From Opisthorchis felineus (taxonomy: Eukaryota > Platyhelminthes > Trematoda > Opisthorchiida > Opisthorchiidae): DNA of 64,000 bases. The notes under the pieces are model-generated. The model had not been told where the DNA came from, did not search any database, and was given only the letters and a program-made list of their open reading frames with translations. Location: the NCBI GenBank assembly GCA_004794785.1, contig SJOL01003805.1, positions 135,192 through 199,191 of the forward strand, given 5' to 3'. This document shows, piece by piece, positions 45,701 to 58,800 of the stretch (within the stretch, counting starts at the first letter, position 1; the number at the start of each line of letters is the position of its first letter). A program made the position numbers and the translations under genes.

Positions 45701-48700
45701 GAGGACGGGCGGGTTGGAAATGATCGGCCCTAAATTTGCACACTTAGGTAGCCCAACGACTGACCTTGTCTGTCGACGCATTATTCCACACGGTCGAACT
45801 ACTTTTAAAATCTAAAAATCTGATGCTGTTTAAAAAGCGCCTGCTGTGCTCAGTAGCATTAGACTTACTTCATGTGCCCTCAGGCTAGGCAAACCCCGCA
45901 CAGCCGAGTGGAGGACTACTGAGTCACTCAATGTGGTCTTCAGAGGAACTCTAGCACCTAATGTCTCGCTGGTCAGACCGTTGGGTCAGAAGCCCAGAAC
46001 AAAGCCCTACTTTCTTCCACTGCCTCGTGGGTCGGATTCTGAGGCAAAGGCTCAAGGTGGGGCATATCGAGAAGTAAAATATGCCCACACCTGCTAGCAG
46101 CAGCGGCCAATCTCTTCAGTGCATCAGTTTCAACTGTAGTTACTACCCCTGGTAATATGACCCCGTCTGTCTGTAACTCCATACATTAAATGGCCGCTTC
46201 TAGCCCCATACCCAGAAAAGTAAAAAACAAAAACGTGTGCCACCAATATCCTTAATATAACGTAGTAGCATCTAGTGCACGCATTCTTTTTCGAATAGGT
46301 CGACAGTTCCTTCGCTCAGGCGACTTCTATCTTAATAATCCGCTTGTACGATGTGTCCGGAACGCACATGCATGACTATTACAATAACGCATCTAAACGC
46401 TGTCCTTGGTAGCTGAGATTGTTCACAATGTACTCTCTGGGTGATCCAGAATTGCTATTCCGTGTTTCCAGTTGTGATGTGGGTATTGTGTTGGGTACAA
46501 GAGCTCTGCTGGACTGGATTCCTGTTAACAGCGATCAAAGTGACCTTGTCTGTCAGGATCGGCAACAAGCGACTTCTAACCCGGAGTCTGTCCGTTACAT
46601 CCGCATGCGCCCCAACATACTGCCGCAGTAACTCCATTAAAATGCTTTTTATGGATATTTTTGGAGACTTCTGCTAATGGTAAATGGCACGAATATCACT
46701 GCTCTAGCTAACAATTTGAACTCAAGTGGGAAGAATCAACCAGCGTGATAGCACTCTTGGCGACAGATTTCTGTAGGTGCTCTGATAGCGTGTGTGCTTG
46801 GTACTAACTGTTTAATGCGAACGCAAACTCTTAGCACAAACTTGAACACCACCATTCCTGGGGGCCTCCCCGATCGAGCTCTAAAATTGGCCACATCGCA
46901 CGTAGGTATGGATGATAACCAAGACGTGCTTTTTGAAGTCGGAACCTACCCTGATTCGTGCCCGCTTCGCAGCGGCTGAGAAGACCATTCGCCAGCCGGT
47001 CGGCCAAATGAAGACCGGTTCGAAATCCGATGTGCTATTGATTCATTGTTTGACTATATGCATTCTGAGACAAAACCACGACCCAAATTGAGTTGGGTCT
47101 CATAGCAATCCATGTCTCTGATTGGGGCAAGGAAGTTGGTCCCATCAGGACAACAATACGGTTTAGCGAGAAGGTATCCGAAACAACGTCCGACTCGGTC
47201 TCAAGACTGACCGAGAAAAGTAGAAAAGAAAAATTGCAAAACGCAGTGGCGATTGGGAACAGCGAACTATTTTTCAACTTATCCGGAACACCGGGTCAAG
47301 AAAGCCGCCGCCAGTGAACTAATTAAGGAGGAAGACGGCTCATTCCAAGTCCCTCCACCTGTTTCGATTGGTGTAACACTTTGGTTGGCCTAAGATATTC
47401 ATCAAAACGCTGAGCGTACCACCAGCTTCACAACTGCTCTGTCCCAACCGAAACTGAAGCCAAAAGAGAACCTAGACTTTTGAAGTGAAACAAAGTACTC
47501 GGTCCTGACTGTCTTCCTTTCGCCTTGTTTAAGGATGGAGGGGACTACTTCACAGTCTGACAAAATAAGCAGAGTATCTGAAAGACGAAGAAGGTGCCAG
47601 CAGAATGGCAGATATTTGATGTCGTTCCTGTCTTGAAAAAGGTGAATGAGAATCATCGGGGTGTCAGCTTAGTGGTAATCGCTTCTGAATTGTTCACCAG
47701 TATCATCCTACACGGGCTTCATGGCACTCGCAAGGGTTAGGGTCGTGAAAACCCTGCTGTTTTCCGTCCTGTTCATGTATGCATTGACCACATCTTTACC
47801 TCACAACAGCCTCTCGAACACCGTCAGTCCTATGGAGGGCCAACAGCTGTTGTCTTCATAGATATAAAAGCAGCTTTCGACCCACTCAATTACGTTGTTT
47901 TGTGACGATTTTTATCCTTCACCGATTTTTAGACATTTTCGTCACGATTGTCCAATCCTTATGCGCCATAGGCCCGTGGGAGTCCTTGGAGAGTATTCCC
48001 CTGAGTTCACCAAAAGTGTTGGCCAAGATTACCCTTCATCGCCTTTCCTCTTCAGATTTGTAGTTCAATTGATTATCGAAGAAACGGTTGATGTGTCTTC
48101 TGCATCTTGTGTAAATCTTGTCGGAGAAGCATTGGAGTATGCGGATGATTTTGCTCCACATGGTTCAGATTCCACCCAGAGACAAAATTAACTAATCTTA
48201 ATAATGTTGCCACGCCTTTTGGTGTACGCTTTGCACCTTCAAAATGCAAAGTGCTGTTACAAGACTGGACGAGTGCACCACCGAAGCTGGTCATGACATT
48301 AGAGCCACTAGCGGTAGCAGATAGCTCTACTATCTGGGTAGTTGCGTCACGTCGGATGGTAGCATTGCTGACTTACTGAATGCTAGAACCGTCAAAACCC
48401 GTTCTGCTTTCCTTAAACTCTGTGGTTGAAATGACATTGATCTGTCGGTGAAATACAGGACCCATACGTGGCAGTGCGTCCAGTGTTGCTTTACGCTCAT
48501 AAAGCCTGGCCGTTGTGCGCTGAAGACAAGAGAAAGTTTCTTGTGTCTGACTGTCGGTGCCTTCGTAGGATGTAAATGTATTGTAGGAACATAGGATTGG
48601 CAACGTTGATGTGCGACGATTGTTTCTTCATATCTGCTGCTTAACTGACGCGTTGATTCGGCGCAGGCCCCATCGGGTGCCCGATGTGGCAGGTGATGCA

Positions 48701-51700
48701 TTATCTCGTCGTGTTCTGTTCGATGGAGCTTCCGACTGAAATCTGACACAAGGTGGTAGTGCGTCACCTAGAGACGGAACATTAAAAACATCACAAGTGG
48801 CCCTAGCAACACTGGCGCGTGACACATGTGAGAGATTCCCCACACCAATGTTTGGAGATGGTGTCGGCCAGCCGCTGTCACTGTTTTATCCGTTCCTTTG
48901 AACCATCAACCCATTATTTCTCTATTTTCTGTACTCCATCCTATAGAATCCGCCGAAATAAACTGTGGTGACCCGGACTGGCGTACATACGTAAAAGGTT
49001 CACGGTTAAAAGAAGTTGAAGCGAACTGAACAGCCAATTCAGTTGTCCAGCACGCCGTAGCTAGCTTGTAGAAGTAAACGTACGCAGTACCTATAGGCTG
49101 GGAATTCACCAGTTTCTCTGTTGAATGATATAGCTGCATCTGGAATAAAATTCACGAACCGTTGGGTCTTCCTTCAAAAAATACAATGTAGTGCAGTGAA
49201 TACCATAGGGGTGCGCGAATTGCTGTCGAATCCCGAAACCGTCGAATTTTAGAGTTCCAAAGAGGACGCCTCTCCGGATTTCATCTCGACCCATTTTGTA
49301 ATGTTTTAGTGATTTCTTTCGAACCCTTTATTTTTTTAGCTACTGAAGCCTCAACTTGTTGGAAAGCTAAACAGTCAAACATAGAAATCTCGCAAGCGGA
49401 AGCTAAGATAGCGGTCCTCCGGAAAGCCCACAGCAGTGTTCCCATCAGCTACGCCCAGGTTCTCAATGGGAGGCCACTCGCAGCAAAGGCTAGACAGTCT
49501 TTCCCGTGATGGTCTATCGTTAGGGAGATTACTTCACTCCTGGAGGATAAGGTTGGGATCCTGAGTAATAATGCGGTTATCCTTCTCTAAGGATACCACC
49601 CCAAGGGGTCAACCAAAAGCGATCTCCTCCAGGGTAGAGTTAACTGTTGAAATGTGTGTCGGCGGAATAACTGAAAATGGTCTCTGGTGAAAACCGATCA
49701 TTCATTAGGCTTACCTCCCCCGAGAGAGGAAGCTGTACCAAAGATCGACATCTATCAGTAGGTACAATATGGCCAACTTTGGTGCAGGTGGTTACAAGTA
49801 ATGACTGCATCATCGGAAAGTCTTGCCTGACGTCGCCGCAACTTTTAAACTCTAGTTTATTCCCTTCATTTCACACTATCGGCGATGTACACGCTTCATA
49901 ATTGAGAAACCAGACTGCCGGACATTGTTACAGTCTCCTCGGAGCGACGTAGCTCAGTGGTTAGATCGCGAATTTACTGACCGAAAGGTCCGTGGTTCGA
50001 ACCCGACCTCTGCATCTCGACTTCTCCTGTCTAGGCTTGGGCAACCTGGCAGTATTCCAACCCTCGTGCTTCTTTCGGGTGGCGTGACAGCTAGGCACTG
50101 AAAGGGTGTTTCAGCTAAACGACAAAAGTCTCGTCGAGGATTGCACGCCTGGGAATATGATTAGGATATCTTAGCTCACATTCAAACAGCTTTGATACAA
50201 CAGATGTCTCTCGCTGAAGGAACCACCCTGAGAAGGCAGCACCTCAGAAGTTTTCACTACCGCTTGATTCCTCGAGGTTTTGAACAACCTCAACCACTTC
50301 AGAAGAAACCACTTTTATTTAATCTTCAAGAGGAGGCAGGTGTGTTAGGTGGGACGGTGTCACTTGACAGGACGGCGGCTGGAAAACACAGGTTTGCTTT
50401 GCGACATTCTGAATCCGAGAAGATACCGGTGAGCTGTGCGCCGCCAACAACGGTGGCGAACCAACCGAAGCTAGTAAACTAAAGTTAATCTTATAAACGT
50501 CCGTCACCTCCAATACTTTGCTTCCTACCATTCCACTTTTCCTCAGGAATGTCATACATTTTGTGGTTAGGAAGCCCTAGACAATTCTGGCATAACTAGC
50601 TGTCATCGGGAAACTGAACTGCTGGTACCAACCGGCTGAACCTAAAACCGTCAGGTGTATTAATCCCCATTTCCAAGTACCATACTCCTCCCTACAGGGA
50701 CCAGTCCTGATGGTCATAAAACATAGTGTTTTCCAGAGGTGGTCTTAATTGATGATGAAGACATAAGTTAGCTCTCGCCTGCCTTAAGTCCAGGAGTCTT
50801 GTGATTGAATTTGAAACGTTGCAAGCAAGCTCATGGACGGGCCGTTATGACATACGTCTGTTCGTGTATAAATCTTCGTAGGTTATAGAAACTGCTATTA
50901 GCGAGTGTAACCAAACGTCGTTCCAGTGATGCTTTGGTGGTCTGTTGTGTTTGAAACATGCGAAAAGCCGGCGAACTACGGGACTGTTTTTGCTAAAAGG
51001 AAAGTATTTGTGGTCTGACCAGACGATATCTGGCATTTGGCTTACACTCTATGGTGCCTTCCTAGGTGGTGTTTATAACGTAGTGGCTTTTTTATTTTTG
51101 TGAACGGTACAAGGTCTGCAAAGAGGTGTTTGGTGTATTAAAGGTGCTTTAAGAGGGTATCGGGGTCGTACTGCGCTGGATTTAGTATTTCATTGTCGGT
51201 ACTCAAGGTCTTTCTTTCTCTCAAGAAGGAGCAGCCTCGTAAGTGTTCTTTGTTAGGGAGACTACTGTGTGCACTTAATAGAGCTGCGTGCATCCAATCG
51301 TTACTATTGTTTTGGTACGTTCTTGGCCTTCCAGCACCTGGTGCACAATTTCGGAAAGGTACTGACTAACTATCGTGAGGAGATGACTCAATGGCGTGAT
51401 CCTACGTTCCGTGCCGACCATACGCTGAAGATCCAGCTCCCGTTCGTTCAGGTAAGGTAAATCTCTTCTTTATTCTCATCATTAATATATGGCGGACTGC
51501 GTTTTCTTCACGAAGGCTTAGTCCGCTCTTGATACTGCCGAATACCGTCAAAAACACGTTTGTTGGAGAGCTGTTGCCTTGTGGAGAGGTCAACTGGGAT
51601 GTTCGTCAAAACGAACGCCACTAAGGAATACACTAGTTGCCATCAACCCTATTTAACTTAGTGAAAACGGCTACTAGGATGAACACCTGAAGGACTTTTC

Positions 51701-54700
51701 CGCGTATGTCCTGTAGATCTTTAGTTGAAGGGAGTATATACTGGAAAGTAGTTTTTGGAGACTGCAAACTGAAATTCTAAAGCTCACTGACATAATATGG
51801 TTCCAGCCAATCGAAATCTGATTCCGTTTATTCCACGTTCGACTTCAGCGTAACTGAACTTCACAACAAGGTGAAAGGTCTAGTGTTGTATCTTTGGTCG
51901 TGTGTCTGTGAACAGGTGCGAATATGCGTCGTCTGCTGGCTCAAGGTTTAAGGCCAGTCAACGCTAGGATGACTTAGCAGTACCACCCAATGGTGAAATA
52001 GCACCAAGTGTAGTGGGATTCGGCCGATGTAAATATGCTCCCTCAGAGTGGACCGTCGCTGTTTTACATAGTCATTTCGGTTCGCTTCAGCATAAAATAT
52101 GTGCCTACAAGATGGGCTTCTTCCGAGCTTAGTTGGCCGACCTGGGCATTCACGTCACCTATCAGAATCACGATATATGTACTGCCAACTGACCAAGGCA
52201 ACCGTGACAAATCTCCATCTGACCCACCTGGCTACGAGGGCTAGACTGGCCCGAAGACGCAGAGAGTATGCCATTGTTGCCTGACTCTTGATGGGGATAC
52301 ACAGAGCAGATGCGTTTGGAGTCGCGTCCGACCCAAGACAAGGTTTGTTTTGTTTTCTGACCTCACTGGATAATGTGTCGGCGATCATAGTCAACTACTG
52401 GGTGGTCAGAGTGTTCGGTTTTTAAGGCTGACCTTTTCTTACCCTTTTATCCTTGAGGGGAGACAGCATCACTGCCTCCGTAAATATGGGCATGCTGATC
52501 TGTTGAAGAAAACACCTCACTGCCTTCACTCTCCTCCCATCGCAGCGGACAGTACGAATTTACCCGTAGCCCACCTTTTAATATAATCGCACCTAGTACA
52601 GGGACTCGCTGTTCTTCTCTCGGCTAGTTTTCGTTGGCCTTCTCGACATCGTGGAACCTCGAGAAACTGACTGTCAACCTGTGTAGCCTGCAGAACCATT
52701 GTGACATTGAAGTCCGACCACCTCGACAAGGTGACAGCGTCTGATTGAGTATTTTACATGAATTGGTACCGCAGTGTGAAGGTAGAACCAATTGCAGGAG
52801 ATTTGTACGTGGGTCTGAGTTTTAAGAGAAACAGTTTAACTGTCGAAACCTGCGGGATACCCCTGTTCTCATTCAAGTATTGTTTTCATTGTGTTTAACG
52901 AGAAGTGCGTTAGAATTAGAACAGCAGCTAGGAAACTGGCAAATAACTGGCTCATAAACGTACATCCGCAAAATGGGAAGTGATCCGTGGACAATGATCT
53001 TTGGGCCGAAAGGATAGTTTCTGGTTGTCAAGGCTGAAAAAGAGTTGATCGAAATACCCCATCTTCACTCTTTAAGTAAAAAAACCGGTTCATAACATGG
53101 TGAGAATATGTGGGTATTACTTCGCAAGCTCAGTTCCAAGTCTTAGTCTCAGCAGTTTAATACGCGACGCGTTAGCGTTTTTGTGATATCCTGCTTGTAT
53201 CGAATGACTCAAAAGTTTGACCCACCTCGCTCGAGGTCACCGGCCACTTTGATAGAAGCCGCATCGGATTCCTCACAAGCTCATACTTTTTTACACTATT
53301 GGAGCTCGTGATTGCCAGTGATTAAGGTGCAAATCTGTTCATAGGAAGGTTCACGCCTCGTACGCGGACTTTCGGTTGCTCCTGTCTTCTCGTGGACAAC
53401 CTGACAGTATCTCAGTCCTCGGGCTTCCATCAGGCCGCACAGCACTATGTGCTAAACGGGTATCATGGGTATATAGGTTGAGATGATCTTTTTAAGTACA
53501 ACTTCGATTTCTCTAAAACCCCATTTCAGAGAACTCTACGGTCTGTTCTGCATACCGTCTTTTGATACGATTTCCGGTACTGTGTGGGTTTTCTGCTCTG
53601 TCGGCTTTGATAATCGGGTTTAACCCAAAGGAACGAAAGTTCCAATCGATCTTGTTTGCAGAACATGGCACTGAGCGAGCCCAACTACCTCATCCTCTCT
53701 TAATAATGAGAAGGTTGTTGGTTCCATTAGCCATCTCTCATCTTTCCGTTATTAGGTCATTGAGCCAGTTGCGCTGTGAATACATGAATTGTTCGAAATG
53801 ATGTATAAGTCTCTCATTGCATCGAGTCGCTAACTTCTAAACCGGTACTTTTTTTATTAATCCAATAAACTCAACTCTCTTGGCAGTCCACCATGGAAGA
53901 ATTCAACGCCGCTGTAGATCGGAAGCGTGCTCAAAGTATTCGCATGCAGGATCTACACAGACGACGGCATTTGGATCAAGTAAGTCGGATGTGAACCAAG
54001 CGTGCTCAAAAGTGTGCATGTAACATCTGTTGTGAAAAAACACTCTTCAGTCTTCGTGTATTCATTTTCGAAGACAGAACTCCTTGTTGACACATTCTGC
54101 ATTATGTCCATTTGGGGTTAAAACACTACTGAAGTGACCCATACCAAACGCCCATCACACACGAAGGTGAACCGCTGCAACGCTCAGCGTTCCCCATTCA
54201 CTGTTTCAATACTACTTTAGTCTCGTTTTCGTTAACTTATTCATGCGTGTCCTTTTCTATTCTGTCTTTGAGACCATTATACTCAGCCGTTTTAGCGGTT
54301 CTGTATATCCATTTGTGGATTACTTCGGTTCTTATTGCGTGTACATCCAATCTGGCTCAAAGCTTGTTTGTCAATTTTCCAGGTCGATGCGGCACGTGTT
54401 CGCCTGAATCGTCTATTGGCCCTACAAGACTTGATACAGCAACAGACATCACCCGAAGGAGATTCAGCATCTAATCTCACGACCGCTGTTAAAGTACGTA
54501 TTCTCCGTACCGTTTTTTTCCATATGCATGTGCATACTAACCTCTCTAGGTTTTATTTCCATCCCACCGTTAGGAACTTCTTACCTTCAACTATCCTATT
54601 GATTTTCCAGAACAAGCAGTTCGATGACGTGCTCGACATGATTCTGAGTTTAATTGTTACCAATCCATGCGTAAATAACGAAAATGTTAATAGATCAGTT

Positions 54701-55795
54701 TTCAAAGTATTTCCAGTGTGAACCGCTCGGTGCAACCTTCTACTCCAAATGTGAATGTACGATGCTGACCAATCAGAAACAAATTGCCAATGCGTGATTT
54801 CTTCACACAGCCGGAATAGTTACTTTCGTCTTCAATGTGTTTCTAACGCCCTCATGTTTTTGTAGGAAACCGGAAAAACACCGTCGTCGAGAGGTTCATA
54901 GAAGGGGGGTTTCCTATCCAATTCATCCTTGGATTGTAGGCAATTGTCTTTTTACGGACCCTAGCAATGGGCAGTTTTCGTGAACTGTTTCATCCATGAG
55001 AATGCTCAATGCCTCGGTTACTTTTTTAAATACAAAAAAAAAAAAAAAAAAGAAAATTAATTATAAAAAAAAAAAAATAAACAAAACAATTAAAAAAGAA
55101 TAAAAGGAAACAAAAAGAAGAAGAAGTAGTGTTGCCTGGGACAGTTCTGAGGCGAAGATGTCAACTTATGAGCGAAAGGTTCGCACTCGAATCCATCCCT
55201 CGCATTTCGACTGCTACTATCTGGGCTTGGATGACTTCACCGGGTCTTCGTTAAACCTCGAAATGGCGTGGCATCCGGCCAACGAACAGCTGCAGCTCCG
55301 TCATTCACCATTATCTGGGTTTTATTAGCCCTATTCCTGCGTCATGGTGCGGCGATCACAGAGATAGTCTGTCCTGATGCCCTGTGGAAACAGAGTATAT
55401 TCAGGAGCCTTAGAACTTTGCTGATGTTCGTTTTCTTTGCGTAAGTATACTGGTCGTTTACTTTCTCATTTCTCATTATTCATTTACTCATCAGTTATTA
55501 GTCATTTATTGTTATCATTCGCCTTATTCAGCGTGTACGCTGACTTCTTTGTGGGCAGAAAATTTGCCCTTTAGAAGGTTCATTCATAGTGATACGTTCA
55601 ATAACGCTGTTTTTTTCTAAAAATGTTGGGGGCTTGTAATTAGTAGGCATCAGTGCACTCACTCGCAGCTCTTGCGAGTAGATTCGTCCGTCATCGATTC
55701 AATCTAGATCGCTTTGGTTCCTTGAATTCACTTTTCACGCTATTCTACCTACCGTTTCATCAGCCGCACGGTTTTTGGCGATGCATACAACCATG

Positions 55796-55827
<32 letters not shown>

Positions 55828-58800
55828 TGTATGTATGTATGTATGTATGTATGTATGTATATGTATGTATAATCACTGAAACCTAATAGCACCATATTTC
55901 TATTCTTGTTCCAACTCAGCGCGGTTTGGCTCGCATGGGACTCACTGATTACGCGAAGCTGAATAGCGAAATTGAATCTATCCAAGCGAACGTTTTCCGT
56001 CTCGAACAGCAAATCGCCAATATTGCTGCTCCTACTCAACCAGCATCTTCTACCGATGCTCAAGACTCTAGTCCCTCGGATCAAAAAACTGTTGCAGCAA
56101 ACTTTTCTTCGATCGTACAACTCTTCGAGAACTCAGACGGTAAGCCTCTCATATCCGAGCTTTCGGGCCATCTCAAACGCGCCACTGAACTACTACAATC
56201 GTTAAGTCTGCCTGCGGCTGTTCAGACTCAAATGACCGTCGCTCCTGCTCCGACCGACTCAAAGCTTAGTGAGAACAGATTAAAACAGGTCTGTTTTCAC
56301 TGTCTTTGAACCGCCTTTTTGGGATGATGCAATGTTTTACACCTGTGTTACGTTCGTATCTGTCACGATATTTCTACATCGAGGAAAAATCAAACTTTCA
56401 CCCTGGTATAATGGGTCGCTACTGAAAACCGTGTCTCAACTCCTTCAAAAATTTTTGGTGTGTAGACGTAACACACTACTCATAAGGTTGCTGAAAGCTC
56501 TCGACATTCCACAACCGGTTTCGCCCTTCTCAGGACTCATCAGGTAGGCGTATTCCCGGCGTTTCCGTCAACCTCATGTTCTAATTGATGAAAACTTGGG
56601 AACTGTGCCTACCTGATGAGCCCCAAGAAGGGCGAAACTGATCGTGGACTGTCGAGGGGTTTTCAGCAACTTTGTGAGTAAGTGTTACATCTGTACAATG
56701 TATTCTGTTATCTCGAATATCGCACCAACTGAAACATGAGGTGGCCTAGTGAGTTGAAGAACATCATAAACAAGAGGCTCAGCTGCGTTTCAGGTGAGTC
56801 TCCCGTGGAAACCAAATTGGTATGCAAGCGAGTGTATATGTCGATATTTGGTGTGTTTTGGTTCGTATGAATACCACCTTTTTCTTCATTAATTCGAAGA
56901 GCTTCCCTATCATCGTACATTGTCAGAAAAAGCTAGGTGACGAGTAAAATTTTGCTGAAGAGAGCCTGGAAGACGGTGAAGTCTCCCGACCACTTTGTGT
57001 ACTGTTATCGTTCACAGCATGAGTGGAAATGATGATGTGAATAAAAAAACCCAGTGAATTCAGCCGTTTCATTCAATTTTAACTTTTTGCATTCGTTAAG
57101 GTGGTTGCATTTGCCGTCCGTCGAATCAGTCATAAGATGCGATGATTCGAAGTAAAACTTGTAGCAAACTCTGGTTCTTCCAGTCTCATTGTATCTTCAT
57201 CACGATACAGTAGTTAGCAGGTTTTCGTTGTTTTTCCCCCCTTTCCGTTGCCAGGCATTGTTATTGCTTGTAGTCCATGAACCCCCCCCCCGTGGAATCC
57301 ACCCTCTTCTCTCCAGGGGATCGTAAATTTGGTCACTTCTCGAAATCGTCACAACAGCAGCACCAGTGTTGTACATCCCTTGTTCCCAATTTGTACAAAT
57401 CGTTTTAGCAATTTTAAATCAGGGTGTTAATCTACCTACACATATCATGGCGTAACCGGAAGACTCACAGTTTTTTTCTAATCAGCAGTTCCAGAGTCCA
57501 AGTCCCTTATGAAGGATATAGTACTTCTCAGTGGGCACATCGAAGAAGGCTTTTGAAGAGAACATCTGTGTCTCGATTCCTGACACCCCAGAGGCCTCTT
57601 TTTACACTTGGGATATTTGGTAGTATTTAGGTGTCCGTGTCTCTTACAGGTTTCATGGCATCTATGAGCTGAACATATGCGACAAGAGACACGCTTTTTT
57701 GCCGTTGATTCCGGTCATGTTTGTGGTTGCTTTCCCTCATTTCAGCGCATACGCATTGGACAAGAGCTTGAAGCAGCACGTGGTGATGACTTCTTGGTGA
57801 GTTTGGTTTGTTTCAATTGGTTCCTAACAGCCGGTTTTATTGTCCACTCTGGATCAGGATTCCCTGCTCCTTAGCCTAACCCTGTGTGTGTGCAAACGTC
57901 ACACGTTTCTTGACCACATGTCGACGAATCGTTTTTTGCTTATGTTCTTCAGTTATGTGGAACAGTCATCCAGCATATCAACGGGCGACCTCCGCGTTTC
58001 CGCCCCCTCATAAGGACTTGAAGCGACTCCTGAAGAAATGTGAATCCCGCTTTACTCTTCGTTATATCCGTACAAACGCAGTGGTAAAACACTCATTCGC
58101 CATTTTACGTAGTGCGTCATTCGTACAATTCAAGACTAGGGCAGTATATTGTGTCGAACCCGTACTCAGATATCTGTTTTCTTTCGTAAACCCACATCTT
58201 GTCATACAGCTTGCCTCAACTCGCCATAAAAGCTGTTAAACTCTACCCAGATAGAATAATCCCATCGGCTTATTTCGAGACTGAACGTTTTGCTTTGTTC
58301 AGACCATGATACACCTGACGTTTCTGATCCTGTCATAGGCCTGGCTTATTTCTATCCGACACCGCCGCCAGAAGGTGGCGAAGAAACGTACTTCGCGTCA
58401 GAGCCGTATTGACCTTGCCACTGAAATCGGATTGCACGGCACCTTTAACGGTACTGGTGGGCCCGAATCATCCAACGGCACTGGTCAAATAAAACTTTCG
58501 GGGATGTCTGGAGATTTTGACAGACAAGAAGCTTCCAAAGAAACACGGTACGCTTCTTAGTGTTGGGTGCATTTTTCCATTTTCTTTGTCTCTGTGAGTT
58601 TTTTCCCGCTTCGTTTGCCTGATGTCTATGCGTGTGTAATGCCAGATTCGTAGAAGGATATTCTGGTTAGGCACTAATTTGTCTTACAAATCCTTGGTAT
58701 TTTCGTGTCTTTTTTCCATTCTTCCAAATGACTTTGTTGAACTGGTGCCACAGTGAGACAACAAGAAATCAGTGAATGTTCAAAAGCCCATCCATTAGCG

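Noticed and set aside
58375..58560. Separate small gene starting at the GTG/ATG-like position 58375
   Set aside because: The frame is open upstream to a good acceptor at 58338 and fits the exon chain better.
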